Below, piece after piece: positions 8,610 to 17,667 of a stretch of DNA of 64,000 nt. The notes under the pieces were generated by a model, which had not been told where the DNA came from, did no database searches, and was given only the letters and a program-made list of their open reading frames with translations. The stretch is from Desulfuromonas sp. (lineage in GTDB: Bacteria > Desulfobacterota > Desulfuromonadia > Desulfuromonadales > BM501). Every line of letters starts with the position of its first letter. Positions within the stretch are counted from its first letter, which is position 1. Position numbers and translations under genes: made by a program. The stretch lies in assembly GCF_002868845.1 (NCBI RefSeq), contig NZ_PKUB01000020.1, forward strand, positions 1 through 64,000, read 5' to 3'.

Positions 8610-10289
8610 CTAGCGGGTCAGTTGCCGGTACTTGATGCGATGAGGCCGGTCGGCTTCGGCGCCGAGACGCTTCCTTCGGTCGGCCTCGTACTCGGAATAG
8701 TTGCCTTCGAACCACACCACCTTACTGTCCCCCTCGAAGGCGAGGATGTGGGTGGCGATGCGGTCGAGAAACCAGCGGTCGTGGCTGATGACGACCGCGC
8801 AGCCGCCGAAGTTCTCCAGGCCCTCCTCCAGCGCGCGCATGGTGTTGACGTCCAGGTCGTTGGTCGGTTCGTCGAGGAGAATGACATTGGCCCCCTCGCG
8901 AAGCATTTTGGCCAGATGGACCCGGTTGCGTTCGCCGCCGGAGAGCATCCCCACCCTTTTTTGCTGGTCGCTTCCCGAAAAGTTGAAGCGGGACACGTAG
9001 CCGCGGGAATTGACCAACTGCCGGCCGAGCTCGATCTGTTCCTGTCCCCCGGTGATCTCTTCCCAGATGGTCTTGCCCGGGTCAAGCTCACGGCCCTGGT
9101 CGACATAGGCCAGCCGGACCGTCTCGCCGGTTCGAAAGGCCCCGACATCGGCCTGCTCCTGTCCGGTAATGAGGCGGAAAAGGGTCGTCTTGCCGGCGCC
9201 GTTGGGGCCGATGACGCCGACGATGCCGCCGGGGGGCAAACGGAAACCGAGGTCCTCGAAGAGGAGCTTGTCGCCGAAGGCCTTGGCCACACCCTGCGCC
9301 TCGATAACCACGTTGCCAAGGCGCGGCCCCGGCGGGATAAAGAGCTCGAGATCCCTGCCCTGCTTTTCATTTTCCTGGGAAACAAGGTTCTCATAAGCGG
9401 TAATGCGGGCCTGGCTCTTGGCGTGGCGCCCCTTGGGGCTCATGCGGATCCACTCAAGCTCCCGCTCCAGCGTCTTCTGCCGGGCCCCCTCGGCCTTCTC
9501 CTCGCGGCGCAGCCGCTCCTGCTTCTGCTCGAGCCAGGAGGAGTAGTTACCCTTCCAGGGAATGCCGTGGCCGCGATCGAGTTCGAGAATCCAGCCGGCG
9601 ACGTTGTCGAGGAAATAGCGATCGTGGGTGACGGCAATGACGGTGCCGGGGTACTGCTGCAGGTGATGCTCGAGCCAGGCCACGCTCTCGGCGTCGAGGT
9701 GGTTGGTCGGCTCGTCGAGGAGCAGGATGTCCGGTTTCTGCAGCAGTAGCCGGCACAGGGCCACCCGGCGCCGCTCCCCCCCGGAGAGGACCTCGACGGA
9801 GGCGTCACCCGGCGGGCAGCGCAGGGCGTCCATGGCCATCTCGAGGCGGCTGTCGAGGTCCCAGGCGTCGAGGGCGTCGAGTTTCTCCTGCACGGCCGCC
9901 TGGCGGTCGCAGAGCTTGGCCATCTCGTCGTCGCTCATCGGCTCGGCGAACTGAAGATTGATCTGCTCGAACTCCTGAAGAAGATCGACGGTCTCCTGAA
10001 CCCCCTCCTCGACCACCTGGCGCACGGTCTTGTCGACGTCCACCAGCGGCTCCTGCTCCAGGAAACCGACGCTGTAGCCGGCGGAGAGGACCGCTTCGCC
10101 GTTGACCTCCTTGTCCACCCCGGCCATGATGCGCAGCAAAGAACTCTTGCCGGAACCGTTGAGGCCGAGCACACCGATCTTGGCGCCGTAGAAGTAGGAC
10201 AGGGAAATATCCCTGATAACCGGCTTTTTGTCGTAGTTTTTGCTGACCCGCATCATCGAATAGATGATCTTGTTGCCCTCGCTGCTCAT
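8610..10289 (-). CDS. ettA: Energy-dependent translational throttle protein EttA (ABC-F)
   Basis: A 559-residue ABC-F protein with two ATPase domains and no membrane segment. Walker A motifs are GLNGSGKSS and GPNGAGKTT; both signature sequences read LSGGER; both Walker B regions end LLDEPTN. The 'arm' insertion in domain 1 and the linker rich in K/R/E (LEQKQERLRREEKAEG) fit EttA, whose length is about 555. EttA binds the ribosomal E site and gates entry into elongation according to ATP/ADP level. GGAGGG precedes the ATG. A candidate promoter sits at 10350-10379, and the hydrolase gene follows closely. Confidence 0.95.
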   Translation of the reverse strand: MSSEGNKIIYSMMRVSKNYDKKPVIRDISLSYFYGAKIGVLGLNGSGKSSLLRIMAGVDKEVNGEAVLSAGYSVGFLEQEPLVDVDKTVRQVVEEGVQETVDLLQEFEQINLQFAEPMSDDEMAKLCDRQAAVQEKLDALDAWDLDSRLEMAMDALRCPPGDASVEVLSGGERRRVALCRLLLQKPDILLLDEPTNHLDAESVAWLEHHLQQYPGTVIAVTHDRYFLDNVAGWILELDRGHGIPWKGNYSSWLEQKQERLRREEKAEGARQKTLERELEWIRMSPKGRHAKSQARITAYENLVSQENEKQGRDLELFIPPGPRLGNVVIEAQGVAKAFGDKLLFEDLGFRLPPGGIVGVIGPNGAGKTTLFRLITGQEQADVGAFRTGETVRLAYVDQGRELDPGKTIWEEITGGQEQIELGRQLVNSRGYVSRFNFSGSDQQKRVGMLSGGERNRVHLAKMLREGANVILLDEPTNDLDVNTMRALEEGLENFGGCAVVISHDRWFLDRIATHILAFEGDSKVVWFEGNYSEYEADRRKRLGAEADRPHRIKYRQLTR

Positions 10290-10349
10290 CGTCTTTGATC
10301 CCTCCGGTAGATGTTTCGTGGCCCGGGCGGGGTGCGCTCCGGGCCAACG

Positions 10350-10379
10350 ATCTTACCTTGTTTTAGCACCCTGCGCCAA
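10350..10379 (-). promoter_or_regulatory. Candidate sigma-70 promoter for ettA
   Basis: On the minus strand, TTGGCG (10379-10374) is followed after 18 bp by TAAGAT (10355-10350), about 60 bp before the ettA ATG. The transcribed leader also contains a GGCCCGG/CCGGGCC hairpin. Confidence 0.35.
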
Positions 10380-10428
10380 GGGGAAATCCTGCACAGGAAG
10401 GCAACGGCCAAGCCCCTGCGCCGGAATG

Positions 10429-10460
10429 AAAAAAGGCCCCGCCGGGTGGCGGGGCCTTTT
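10429..10460 (-). terminator. Rho-independent terminator after the cold-shock gene
   Basis: Stem AAAAGGCCCCGCC / GGCGGGGCCTTTT with a GGGT loop, followed on the minus strand by a run of T (A-run 10429-10434 on +). It is placed directly downstream of the csp stop codon. Confidence 0.85.
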
Positions 10461-10482
10461 CCTTTTGAAACTGAAATATCGC

Positions 10483-10686
10483 TCAGTGACGATTCACGTT
10501 CTGGGCCTGGGGCCCCTTGGGCCCGTCGATGATTGTGAAGGCGACTTCGTCCCCCTCGGCCAGGGTCTTGAACCCGTCCATGTCGATAGCGGAAAAGTGC
10601 ACAAATACGTCGGGCCCCTCCTCCTGCTGAATAAAACCGAAACCTTTAGCATCATTGAACAACTTCACAGTACCCTTCGTCGTCAT
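10483..10686 (-). CDS. Cold-shock domain protein (CspA family)
   Basis: A 67-residue single cold-shock domain, an OB-fold that binds single-stranded RNA and acts as an RNA chaperone. RNP1 (KGFGFI) and RNP2 (VFVHF) are both present. The usual tryptophan before NDAKG is replaced by Leu-Phe (KLFNDAKG). Two ATGs are in tandem at 10689 and 10686; the second is chosen because AGGAG then stands at a normal distance, while it nearly abuts the first. A promoter candidate and a clean terminator make this a monocistronic gene. Which Csp paralogue it is cannot be said. Confidence 0.93.
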   Translation of the reverse strand: MTTKGTVKLFNDAKGFGFIQQEEGPDVFVHFSAIDMDGFKTLAEGDEVAFTIIDGPKGPQAQNVNRH

Positions 10687-10752
10687 CATCCTCTCCTGTC
10701 TTGATAAAACACCTACATACCCCGGGAGCCCCGGAAACCTTTGCCTTCCATA

Positions 10753-10780
10753 TTTTTATCGGGTTGTCAAAAAAAATCAA
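10753..10780 (-). promoter_or_regulatory. Candidate promoter for the cold-shock gene
   Basis: Minus strand TTGATT (10780-10775), 16-bp spacer, TAAAAA (10758-10753), in a locally AT-rich stretch about 65 bp before the csp start. Confidence 0.35.
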
Positions 10781-10892
10781 CCAATCTTGTTAAAAAATTC
10801 ATACTTTTATTGGGATTCGGACAAAAAAAGAGGACAAGCCTCCCCAGACAGGCCCATTCCCTGACATTCGGTCCCCGGTCCCGCCCTTTTCC

Positions 10893-11057
10893 TCAGACCT
10901 GCTGGGCCGGCCCCTCGGACACTTCCCGCCTCAGTCGATCCATGCAGGAAGGGCAAATCGTAGCGGTGTCGAGTTCGCACACGTTCTTGCGGATCTGGTG
11001 TCCCTTGGCTGACGTGGCCCCCTGGTATTCACCGCACCATGCACAGTACCTGAGCAA
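10893..11057 (-). CDS. Small CxxC...CxxC zinc-ribbon-like protein (54 aa), TTG start
   Basis: A 54-residue ORF missed by length cut-offs. Reading from TTG at 11057 gives MLRYCAWCGEYQG..., then CELD, then CPSCMDRLRREV, ending at TGA (10893-10895). Two CxxC pairs (CAWC at residues 5-8 and CPSC at 35-38) are spaced for one zinc site. AAGGAGG lies about 5 nt before the TTG, which is the main reason for choosing this start. Codon use matches the neighbouring genes. It stands alone between the csp promoter and pepA. A regulatory or metal-carrying role is possible but unproven. Confidence 0.65.
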   Translation of the reverse strand: MLRYCAWCGEYQGATSAKGHQIRKNVCELDTATICPSCMDRLRREVSEGPAQQV

Positions 11058-11196
11058 ACAGCCTCCTTCTCGTTCCCCGCCCTCTTCTTCCGGCAGGTCG
11101 GCACACCTTCATGAGAAAATCACTGTCATGCCATGAAATCTACCACAAAGGACGCTCCGGTCAAGGAGAGCCGCGACCCCGCTCCCAGCCAAGGGC

Positions 11197-12687
11197 CTAT
11201 TTCAGGTACTCCAGCAGCAGTCGGACCCCGACGCCGGTCCCCCCCCTGGGGATATAGGCCCGCCCCTTCTCCTCCCAGGCCGTCCCGGCGATGTCAAGAT
11301 GCGCCCAGGTGAAGTCGGAAGCGAATTTCTGCAGGAATGCCGCCGCCGTGATCGTGCCTGCCGGCCGGCCGCCGATGTTCTTGACGTCGGCCACTTCGCT
11401 TTTGAGCTGGGCCGCGTAATCGTCCCAGAGGGGGAGCTCCCAGAGCCGCTCTCCGCACTCCCCCCCGGCCCGCACCAGCTGCCTGACCAACCCCTTGTGG
11501 TTGCCCAGCACGGCGGTGGCGTGATGGCCGAGAGCGATAATGCAGGCTCCGGTGAGGGTCGCCAGGTCGATGACCACCCGGGGGTTGAAACGCTTCGCAT
11601 AGGTCAGGGCGTCGGCCAGGATGAGCCGCCCCTCGGCATCGGTGTTGAGCACCTCAATGGTTCGCCCGGAGAGGGAGGTCAAAATATCCCCGGGACGGAT
11701 GGCGCTTCCCGAAGGCATGTTCTCCACCGCGGGGACGATCCCCACGAGGTTGACCGGCAGTTTCAGAAGGGAGGCCGCCAGCAGAGTGCCGAGAACCGCC
11801 GCAGCCCCCGCCATGTCCATTTTCATCTCGTCCATCTTCTCGGCCGGTTTGAGGGAGATCCCCCCGGCATCGAAGGTCACGCCCTTGCCCACCAAGGCGA
11901 TGGGACTGGCGTCTCCGTTGCCGCCCCGGTACTCCAGGACGATGAGCCGCGGCTCCCGGACGCTGCCCTGAGCCACCCCGAGCATCGCCCCGAACCCTTC
12001 CTCCTCCACCTCCCGGGGCCCGAGAACCGTACACCCCAGGCCCGCCTCCCGGGCCAGGTCCCGGGCGCACTGGGCAAGGTATTCGGGCGCCTTGACGTTG
12101 CCCGGCTCGTTGACCAGGTCGCGGGCCAAAGCGACTCCCCGGCAGATGGCCTGTGCATTCTCCACCCCCTTGCGGCTCTCGCGGGCCTGGGCCTGGTCCC
12201 CTGTCAGGAGATTAATCTGTTTGAGGGAGGGGGGCAGTTCTTCGGCCTTCTCCTTGCGGTAGCGGTCGAAGCGGTAGGTGCCCAGCAGAAGCCCCTCGGT
12301 CACCGCCTGCGCCCTTCTCTCGGGGCTGTCTCCGCGCACGGCGAAGGACTCCAGCCCCACCGATAAACCGGTAATTTTGCGCTCCTGCAGAAAGGTGCCC
12401 GCAGTCCCCGCGGCCTGGCGCAGATGCTCAAACCCCGACCCCTTCTCTTTTCCGAGCCCCACCAGCAGAACCCGCTCGGCGGCAAGTGCGGGGCCGCCAT
12501 GCAGCATCAGGGTCTGCCGATGCTTTCCGGCGAACTCCCCCGCCCGCCCGGCCCGGCCGAGAGCCCCCCCCAGGGCCCTGTCAAGATCCTTGAGCAAGGA
12601 CGTGGCGAGCTTGCCTTCATAAACCGCCAGAACCAGGCAGGGGGTTTTCTGTTTCAGCGGATCGGCCTTTTTGACCTTGATATCCAT
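11197..12687 (-). CDS. pepA: Leucyl aminopeptidase PepA (M17)
   Basis: A 496-residue M17 cytosolic aminopeptidase, which releases N-terminal amino acids using two metal ions and forms hexamers. The C-terminal catalytic domain shows VGKGVTFDAGGISLKP (metal and lysine ligands) and the signature NTDAEGRLILADAL. The N-terminal regulatory domain is weaker but of usual size. The frame is open 36 codons further upstream, but ATG at 12687 (MDIKVKKADPL) has AGGAAAGGACC in front, and the upstream part overlaps a glpD relic. No terminator is evident downstream. Confidence 0.93.
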   Translation of the reverse strand: MDIKVKKADPLKQKTPCLVLAVYEGKLATSLLKDLDRALGGALGRAGRAGEFAGKHRQTLMLHGGPALAAERVLLVGLGKEKGSGFEHLRQAAGTAGTFLQERKITGLSVGLESFAVRGDSPERRAQAVTEGLLLGTYRFDRYRKEKAEELPPSLKQINLLTGDQAQARESRKGVENAQAICRGVALARDLVNEPGNVKAPEYLAQCARDLAREAGLGCTVLGPREVEEEGFGAMLGVAQGSVREPRLIVLEYRGGNGDASPIALVGKGVTFDAGGISLKPAEKMDEMKMDMAGAAAVLGTLLAASLLKLPVNLVGIVPAVENMPSGSAIRPGDILTSLSGRTIEVLNTDAEGRLILADALTYAKRFNPRVVIDLATLTGACIIALGHHATAVLGNHKGLVRQLVRAGGECGERLWELPLWDDYAAQLKSEVADVKNIGGRPAGTITAAAFLQKFASDFTWAHLDIAGTAWEEKGRAYIPRGGTGVGVRLLLEYLK

Positions 12688-12733
12688 CGGTGGTCCTTTC
12701 CTGGGTGGGATATTTGCTTCGGTAACGTTCCCA

Positions 12734-13210
12734 TCAATTGCGGCATTGTTCGGGCCCGGCGTGAAGGCGGTCGGCCACGCTCCGAACCACGCCATCGAGT
12801 TCGCTCACCCCCCGCCCCCTCCAGGGCCGGGGAGGTACGCCGCGCAGCACGTCCTCCGGGGTGCGGGCCAACGCGAAATCGACGGCGTAGGCCACCTGCA
12901 CCGCCAGCAGGGACGAGCCTTCGGCGAGGGGCGGCTCAGGTCGGACTCTCGCTCCAGCAGGGAGAGAAGCCGGGGGGGGTGCGGGAACCGTAGCGGCGAA
13001 TCAGATTTTCCGGAACCTGCTCCGCAAGTCGGTACCTTTCAGAGAGAGGCCTGGCGAGGCGCCGCATAAAAGCGGCCAGCCCCCCGGTCGCCCCGCCGGG
13101 CTGGGAGATTCGACCGGCCAGGCTGGGCCCACGCCCTCTGCCCAGACGGTCGGCAACACGACCCGCCGGCTCAAACGGCCGCCATCTCGCGGATGGGGAG
13201 AAGGACAGCT
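12734..13210 (-). pseudogene. Frameshifted C-terminal remnant of glycerol-3-phosphate dehydrogenase (GlpD-like)
   Basis: No intact ORF explains this stretch, yet the minus strand reads as the end of a GlpD-type FAD dehydrogenase if frames are changed. IREMAA (about 13195-13178) matches the family's T-Y-R-x-M-A motif. A second frame follows with VADRLG...ISQPGGATGGLAAFMRRLA and PENLIRRYGSR, matching the PLPGG and YGS landmarks. After the 8-C run at about 12972-12979 and another short C-run, a third frame gives LLAVQVAYAVDFALARTPEDVL and ends at TGA 12734-12736. At least three frame changes are needed, several at homopolymer C. This is either a decayed gene or sequence error in C-runs; the 5' two thirds of glpD are absent, favouring decay. 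Confidence 0.6.
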
Positions 13211-13273
13211 GGGGAAAGAAGGACTCATGAAATCAAAGTCTAGCCCGCATCGCCCCCCTTTTCAATCATCTCT

Positions 13274-13621
13274 TTAAAGATCGACCCCGAGCCTCTTCAG
13301 CACCCCGGCATAAAGGGCGTAGGCGCACACCATCAATAGAACGGCTAAAAGAAGGGCCGGGACAAAGGGCATCCCTCCCCGCAGCAGCCGTGGAAGGATC
13401 AGGAAAAAGAGGAGCGACGGCAGCAGGGCCCAGAAGATCTGCCCGGTCAGGTCGCTGACCACCTGGATGTCCAGGGTGTCGTGGTAAAGCCAGAGCAGGG
13501 CCAGGATGGAGGTCAGGGGAAGGGAGGCGAGAATGGCCGCCAGGGGGGTGTGGCGCCGGGCCACTTCGGACACCCCGGCGATCACCAGTGCGGAGATTAC
13601 GACTTTGAGAAAAAAATACAT
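13274..13621 (-). CDS. DUF3147 family small membrane protein
   Basis: A 115-residue integral membrane protein with four hydrophobic segments (about residues 5-22, 28-45, 58-77, 86-107), typical of DUF3147. Family function is unknown. ATG at 13621 (MYFFLKVV) fits the start of relatives. An in-frame TTG seven codons upstream has GGGGAGG at suitable distance and remains an alternative. The gene ends inside an unremarkable intergenic stretch next to the glpD remnant. Confidence 0.75.
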   Translation of the reverse strand: MYFFLKVVISALVIAGVSEVARRHTPLAAILASLPLTSILALLWLYHDTLDIQVVSDLTGQIFWALLPSLLFFLILPRLLRGGMPFVPALLLAVLLMVCAYALYAGVLKRLGVDL

Positions 13622-13667
13622 GAAAACGCCGCTCCGCCGCAAAGAGGCGGCCTCCCCGGCAGAAACC

Positions 13668-14111
13668 TCATCTCAGCCCCAGCTTTTTGCATACCAAGCC
13701 GAGGTACTTGTTCAGCGGGTGTTCCCGATCCAGAAAGTGTACGATCGGCTCATCGCGGAGGCCGAGCTGCTTCAGCGCCGCCACGATCCGGGGGTTGCGT
13801 CCCCGCTTCAGACCGCGCCGGAAAGTCTTGATGGCCTTCTCCTTCTGCCCGGCCAGCAGGTAAACCCGCCCCAGGTTGAAATGATGGAGGGCGTTGTTCG
13901 GCTCCCGGCGCATGGCTTCGGTGCAGAGCTGAACGGCCTTCTGCATCTGGCGGCGCTCTTTGGCCAGGCAATAGCCGAGGGTGGAGGCCGCCGAGGGGGA
14001 GAGGTGCTGGGCTGCGACCTTCTCCAGGTGGACCAGAGCAAGCAGAGTCTCTCCCCGATTGGCCGCTGCAATCCCCTTGGCGGCTTCACTCTGCTGCTCC
14101 TGAAGAATCAT
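13668..14111 (-). CDS. TPR-repeat protein
   Basis: A 147-residue soluble protein with about two to three tetratricopeptide-like helical pairs. The clearest is NNALHHFNLGRVYLLAGQ followed by KEKAIKTFRRGLK; the preceding repeat is ASTLGYCLAKERRQMQKAVQL. No signal peptide is seen. The ATG at 14111 (MILQEQQ) has AGGAGG about 12 nt upstream; the frame opens 12 codons earlier but that part is arginine-rich and implausible. It is divergent from the HTH/zinc-ribbon gene, sharing a short promoter region of about 70 bp. TPR proteins are protein-interaction scaffolds; the partner is unknown. Confidence 0.75.
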   Translation of the reverse strand: MILQEQQSEAAKGIAAANRGETLLALVHLEKVAAQHLSPSAASTLGYCLAKERRQMQKAVQLCTEAMRREPNNALHHFNLGRVYLLAGQKEKAIKTFRRGLKRGRNPRIVAALKQLGLRDEPIVHFLDREHPLNKYLGLVCKKLGLR

Positions 14112-14181
14112 GGTTGGCCGTCGCCTCCTGCTGTATAATGGCACCAAAGACGCATTACAATCTTACCCTAGGAAGGCCCCC

Positions 14182-14505
14182 ATGGAAACCAAGCCGAAGC
14201 CCGCAACGGTTCCGCCCCTGCGAAGGGACACCCTCCGCAGGCAGCTCCTCGACCTGCTGGAAAAGCAGTCCCTGAACTCCATGGAGATCTCGGCGGCCCT
14301 CGGCATTGCCGAAAAGGAGGTCTTCGTCCACCTGGAGCACGTCCAGCATACCCTTCGCAACGCCCCCCGGCAACTTCGAATCACTCCCGCCGCCTGCCGG
14401 CAGTGCGGCTTCGTGTTCCGCAAGCGGGAACGCCTGAAAAGGCCGGGCAAGTGCCCCCTCTGCCGCGCCGAAACCATCAGCCAGCCGCTCTTCACCATCG
14501 ACTAG
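14182..14505 (+). CDS. Predicted regulator: HTH domain fused to a zinc ribbon
   Basis: A 107-residue protein. Residues about 15-65 form a winged-helix/ArsR-like HTH (RRQLLDLLEKQSLNSMEISAALGI). Residues about 72-100 form a treble-cleft-like zinc ribbon (CRQCGFVF ... GKCPLC). This HTH plus zinc-ribbon arrangement is a known small regulator family of bacteria and archaea whose targets are mostly unknown. The start at 14182 is preceded by AGGAAGG. It is transcribed divergently from the TPR gene and could regulate it or itself. No ligand-binding domain is present, so the zinc ribbon may sense metal or redox state (inference). Confidence 0.8.
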   Translation: METKPKPATVPPLRRDTLRRQLLDLLEKQSLNSMEISAALGIAEKEVFVHLEHVQHTLRNAPRQLRITPAACRQCGFVFRKRERLKRPGKCPLCRAETISQPLFTID

Positions 14506-14531
14506 CCCCTGCCTCCTCCGAAAGTGGCCGC

Positions 14532-14563
14532 AAAAAACCCCGGGAGGATCCTCCTCCGCGGGG
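14532..14563 (-). terminator. Terminator after the DUF1540 gene
   Basis: An imperfect GC-rich hairpin centred on GGAGGATCCTCC, flanked by CCCCG and CGGGG, followed on the minus strand by TTTTTT (A-run 14532-14537 on +). It could also limit read-through from the + strand HTH gene. Confidence 0.65.
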
Positions 14564-14642
14564 CCAGTGACTGGTCTTTTACTTCGAATTTGCGCCGTCA
14601 GAGACAGCAAGAGGCTTCTGCTCCGCCTAGGGTTGAATCGAA

Positions 14643-14936
14643 TCAGCGGGGCTCGAAATCGAGGCAGTCCGGCTGGCTGCCTTTCATGGCGATGTGGACA
14701 TTGGGGGCCATGCACTCGAAATCCGTGTTGTGCTGGCAGTCATAGGATTTGCAGGCTCCGACCCCGGCGTTCATGTCCCTCACTCCGCCGTGGATGGATG
14801 ACTGAAAATAGGTGTCGCAGACCGGCTCACTGGGCTTCTCCCCCACAGTAATAGCCATGGCGTGACAGGCGTGCTTGTCGTTGTAGGCACAGTCGGAAAC
14901 CGAACAGTCGGTGACTTTGGGCATATTCATGGGCAT
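14643..14936 (-). CDS. DUF1540 domain protein, two cysteine modules
   Basis: A 97-residue small protein with two copies of the DUF1540 cysteine pattern: TDCSVSDCAYN...ACHAMAI at residues about 8-30 and GACKSYDCQHN...ECMAPNV at about 60-82. The spacing C-x4-C...C suggests each module binds a metal, probably zinc. The start MPMNMPKV at 14936 is chosen because the upstream residues are not family-like. A TTGACA promoter lies about 45 bp upstream and a terminator follows, so it is a single-gene unit. DUF1540 proteins are common in anaerobes; their role is unknown. Confidence 0.85.
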   Translation of the reverse strand: MPMNMPKVTDCSVSDCAYNDKHACHAMAITVGEKPSEPVCDTYFQSSIHGGVRDMNAGVGACKSYDCQHNTDFECMAPNVHIAMKGSQPDCLDFEPR

Positions 14937-14979
14937 GGTGGCATCTCTCTTTCCCGGAGCAGAAGCGTCCCTTGAAATC

Positions 14980-15007
14980 AAGCTAACAGGTCCCCGACCG
15001 TTGTCAA
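14980..15007 (-). promoter_or_regulatory. Sigma-70-type promoter for the DUF1540 gene
   Basis: Minus strand TTGACA (15007-15002), 16-bp spacer, TAGCTT (14985-14980), about 44 bp before the start codon. Confidence 0.5.
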
Positions 15008-15193
15008 GAAAGGGGGGGGCGAAGTCTTCTCAGCGACCCCTCCCGGAAAAACTCCTCGGAAAAGGTCGCAGAGAGAGGCCAAGGCTCAGGCAGATATAAA
15101 TTAACCGCACCCGATGGCCGAAAAGAGAAGAGAAAGGCGATGGTAGCGGAGAACTTCGTGATGCATTCCCCGAGAGGCTGCAAGGATTAACTG

Positions 15194-15223
15194 TTGTCAA
15201 CCCTTGCCTGCTGATGCTATTTT
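15194..15223 (+). promoter_or_regulatory. Candidate promoter for the chemoreceptor gene
   Basis: TTGTCA (15194-15199), 18-bp spacer, TATTTT (15218-15223), about 69 bp before the receptor's ATG. The rest of the gap 14937-15291 shows no gene. Confidence 0.4.
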
Positions 15224-15291
15224 ACCCGGGAGCATCAGGGGTCCCTGCCTGCCCTGCTTCGATCCGACAATACCCAACCAAGAAGGTGCTT

Positions 15292-17667
15292 ATGATATAC
15301 AAGAGGTTCAGCCTGCGCTGGAAAATCCTGCTTCCGCTGGTCATCCTCTCGGTCATCCCGGTGGCCGCCACCCTTCTCATCGTCTCCTACCTCTCCAATC
15401 AGCAGATGGAAGGAGCCATGGAACGGCGCACCAATGACGTCGCCAACTTCGTGGAGCGCACAACCACCTACGCCCAACTGGAGCAGGGCAACTACATCCA
15501 GCTCCTGGCAGTCAAGGAAGGCGTGTCCGAGGCGGTCAGAGAGGCCGCCGATACGGGCCTGACCGCCCCCCTGCAGGGGGTGGCCGACGAGGCCCACAAG
15601 CGCTACAACTTCGACCTTCTGGAAGTCCTGGACCGGGAGGGAAAGATCATGCTGAGGTCTCTGCCCGGGAACGACCTTCCCCAGGTCTCCGGCATTGACC
15701 ATCCCGTGGTCGAAGCGAGCCTGGAAGGGGATTTCTATTTCGAGGTCGGGGAATTCGACACCCGCTTCTCCATCGTTGCCGCCACCCCGGTCTACCTTGA
15801 CGACGAGACGGTCGGCCACCTCGTCGGGGTCACCTTTCTCGACGAAGGTTTTGCCAACAAGGTCAAGTCGGGCAGCGGGGCGGAAATCGCCTTTTTCGAT
15901 GGAAGCGGCGTCATCGCCTCGACGGTCGCTGGACTGGCCTCCGTCGACATCTCGAAAGTCCTCTCCGGCGACCAGCGCGAGGCCGAACTCGAAGGCGTCT
16001 CCCATGCCCTGTTCACCAACTCCCTCGGCGGGGCCAAGCGCGGCGCGCTCATGGCCCTCAACCGCTCAGAACTAATTTACGCCCGCAACCGCATGAGTCA
16101 GGCCCTCTTCGGGATCCTGGCCGCAGCAGGCCTCGTGGCAACCCTGATCGGCATCACCATCGCCGGGCAAATCACCCGTCCCCTGGCGGAGGTCGTGGAA
16201 AACCTCAAGGGAATTGCCGAGGGAGAGGCCGACCTGACCAAGTCCCTGGAAGTGACATCCCGGGACGAGGTGGGCGAACTCGCCGGGAACTTCAACCGCT
16301 TCGTAGCGCGGCAGCGGGACATGGTCCAACGCACCCGCAAGGTCTCCAACGGCCTGGTGGAGGCGACGGACAAGATCCGCCGTTCCTCGGCCGAGGTCAA
16401 CGACGGGGCGGTGCGCCAGGCCCAGGCCCTGGAGGAGTCCTTCCGGGCCATCCAGGGCATCGACGGGGCGGTGAGCGGCATCGCCGAGAGCACCAGCTCC
16501 CTCGTCGACGCCTCCGAGGAGAGCTCCTCGGCGACCCTGGAGCTGGGGGCCACCATCGAAGAGATCGCCTCGCAGATGGAAAAGCTCTTCGCCACCGTCG
16601 AGGAAGTCTCCAGCTCAATCAGCGAAATGTCGATCACGAGCCACCAGGTCGCCGAGAACGTGGACCACCTCTCCGCCGCCACCGAATCGACCGCCTCCTC
16701 CATCATCGAGATGGACGCCTCCATCAAGGAGGTCGAGGAGAACGCCGAGATAACCAACCGCCTCTCCGAAGAGGCCACCGAGGACGCGCGCAAGGGCAAG
16801 GAAGCGGTGGACGCCACGATCGCCGGCATCGGGGCCATCCGCGAAACCGTCGATCGCGCCTGCACCGTCATCCAGGAACTGGGCAACCAGTCCAACGCCA
16901 TCGGCAAGATCCTCACCGTCATCGACGATGTGGCCGACCAGACCAGCCTGCTGGCCCTCAACGCCGCCATCATCGCGGCCCAGGCCGGCGAGCACGGCAA
17001 GGGCTTCGCGGTGGTCGCAGACGAAATCCGCGAACTGGCCGACCGCACCGCCGTCTCCACCCGGGAGATCGGCTCGATCATCAACAACCTGCAGACCGGC
17101 ACCCGGGAGGCGGTGGCGACCATGAAGGCCGGCAGCGAACGGGTGCACCAGGAAGTGAGCCGCTCCCAGGCCGCCGGGGGAGCCCTGGAGAAGATTCACA
17201 TCAGCACCGTCAAGTCGAGCGAGCAGGTGCGCAGCATCGTCCGGGCCACCCAGGAGCAGGCACGGGGCAGCCGCCAGATCACCGACTCCATCAATCAGGT
17301 TTCGGCCATGCTGGGACAGATCGCCACCGCCATCAAGCAGCAGACCGACGGAACCCGGCAGCTCGCCCTGGCCTCCGAGTCAATGAAGGAAATCGCCTCC
17401 CAGGTCAAACTCAGCACCGGCGAGCAGACCAAGGGCAGTCGCCAGATCAACGCCAACATGGAGCGGATCCGCACCATGATCGAGCGCATCGATGCGGCCA
17501 CCCGGGAGCAGACCCAGCGCAGCAGTCAGGTGGTCCAAGCGGTCTCCAGCATCCGCAGCATCGCCGAGAGCAACGCCTCGCGCACCGCCGAAATGGACCA
17601 AGTGGTGGACCTCCTCTCCAACCAGACCACCACCCTCGAGGAGGAGGTCGGCGCCTTCAAGGCATGA
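15292..17667 (+). CDS. Methyl-accepting chemotaxis protein with periplasmic Cache-type sensor
   Basis: A 791-residue chemoreceptor. TM1 is at about residues 10-32, then a periplasmic domain of about 235 residues with Cache-like features ([33 protein letters not shown]), TM2 at about 268-290, HAMP to about 345, and a long coiled coil. The signalling tip [20 protein letters not shown] with [15 protein letters not shown] is at about 546-585. There is no C-terminal CheR-tethering pentapeptide. ATG at 15292 has AGAAGG upstream; 26 codons of earlier open frame look non-coding. It overlaps the following metallo-hydrolase by 4 bp (ATGA), so the two are translationally coupled. No che gene is nearby. 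The ligand is unknown. Confidence 0.92.
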   Translation: MIYKRFSLRWKILLPLVILSVIPVAATLLIVSYLSNQQMEGAMERRTNDVANFVERTTTYAQLEQGNYIQLLAVKEGVSEAVREAADTGLTAPLQGVADEAHKRYNFDLLEVLDREGKIMLRSLPGNDLPQVSGIDHPVVEASLEGDFYFEVGEFDTRFSIVAATPVYLDDETVGHLVGVTFLDEGFANKVKSGSGAEIAFFDGSGVIASTVAGLASVDISKVLSGDQREAELEGVSHALFTNSLGGAKRGALMALNRSELIYARNRMSQALFGILAAAGLVATLIGITIAGQITRPLAEVVENLKGIAEGEADLTKSLEVTSRDEVGELAGNFNRFVARQRDMVQRTRKVSNGLVEATDKIRRSSAEVNDGAVRQAQALEESFRAIQGIDGAVSGIAESTSSLVDASEESSSATLELGATIEEIASQMEKLFATVEEVSSSISEMSITSHQVAENVDHLSAATESTASSIIEMDASIKEVEENAEITNRLSEEATEDARKGKEAVDATIAGIGAIRETVDRACTVIQELGNQSNAIGKILTVIDDVADQTSLLALNAAIIAAQAGEHGKGFAVVADEIRELADRTAVSTREIGSIINNLQTGTREAVATMKAGSERVHQEVSRSQAAGGALEKIHISTVKSSEQVRSIVRATQEQARGSRQITDSINQVSAMLGQIATAIKQQTDGTRQLALASESMKEIASQVKLSTGEQTKGSRQINANMERIRTMIERIDAATREQTQRSSQVVQAVSSIRSIAESNASRTAEMDQVVDLLSNQTTTLEEEVGAFKA

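Noticed and set aside
10741-11136. 131-aa + strand ORF between the cold-shock gene and pepA
   Set aside because: No ribosome binding site and random-looking composition; the minus strand encodes the small CxxC protein.
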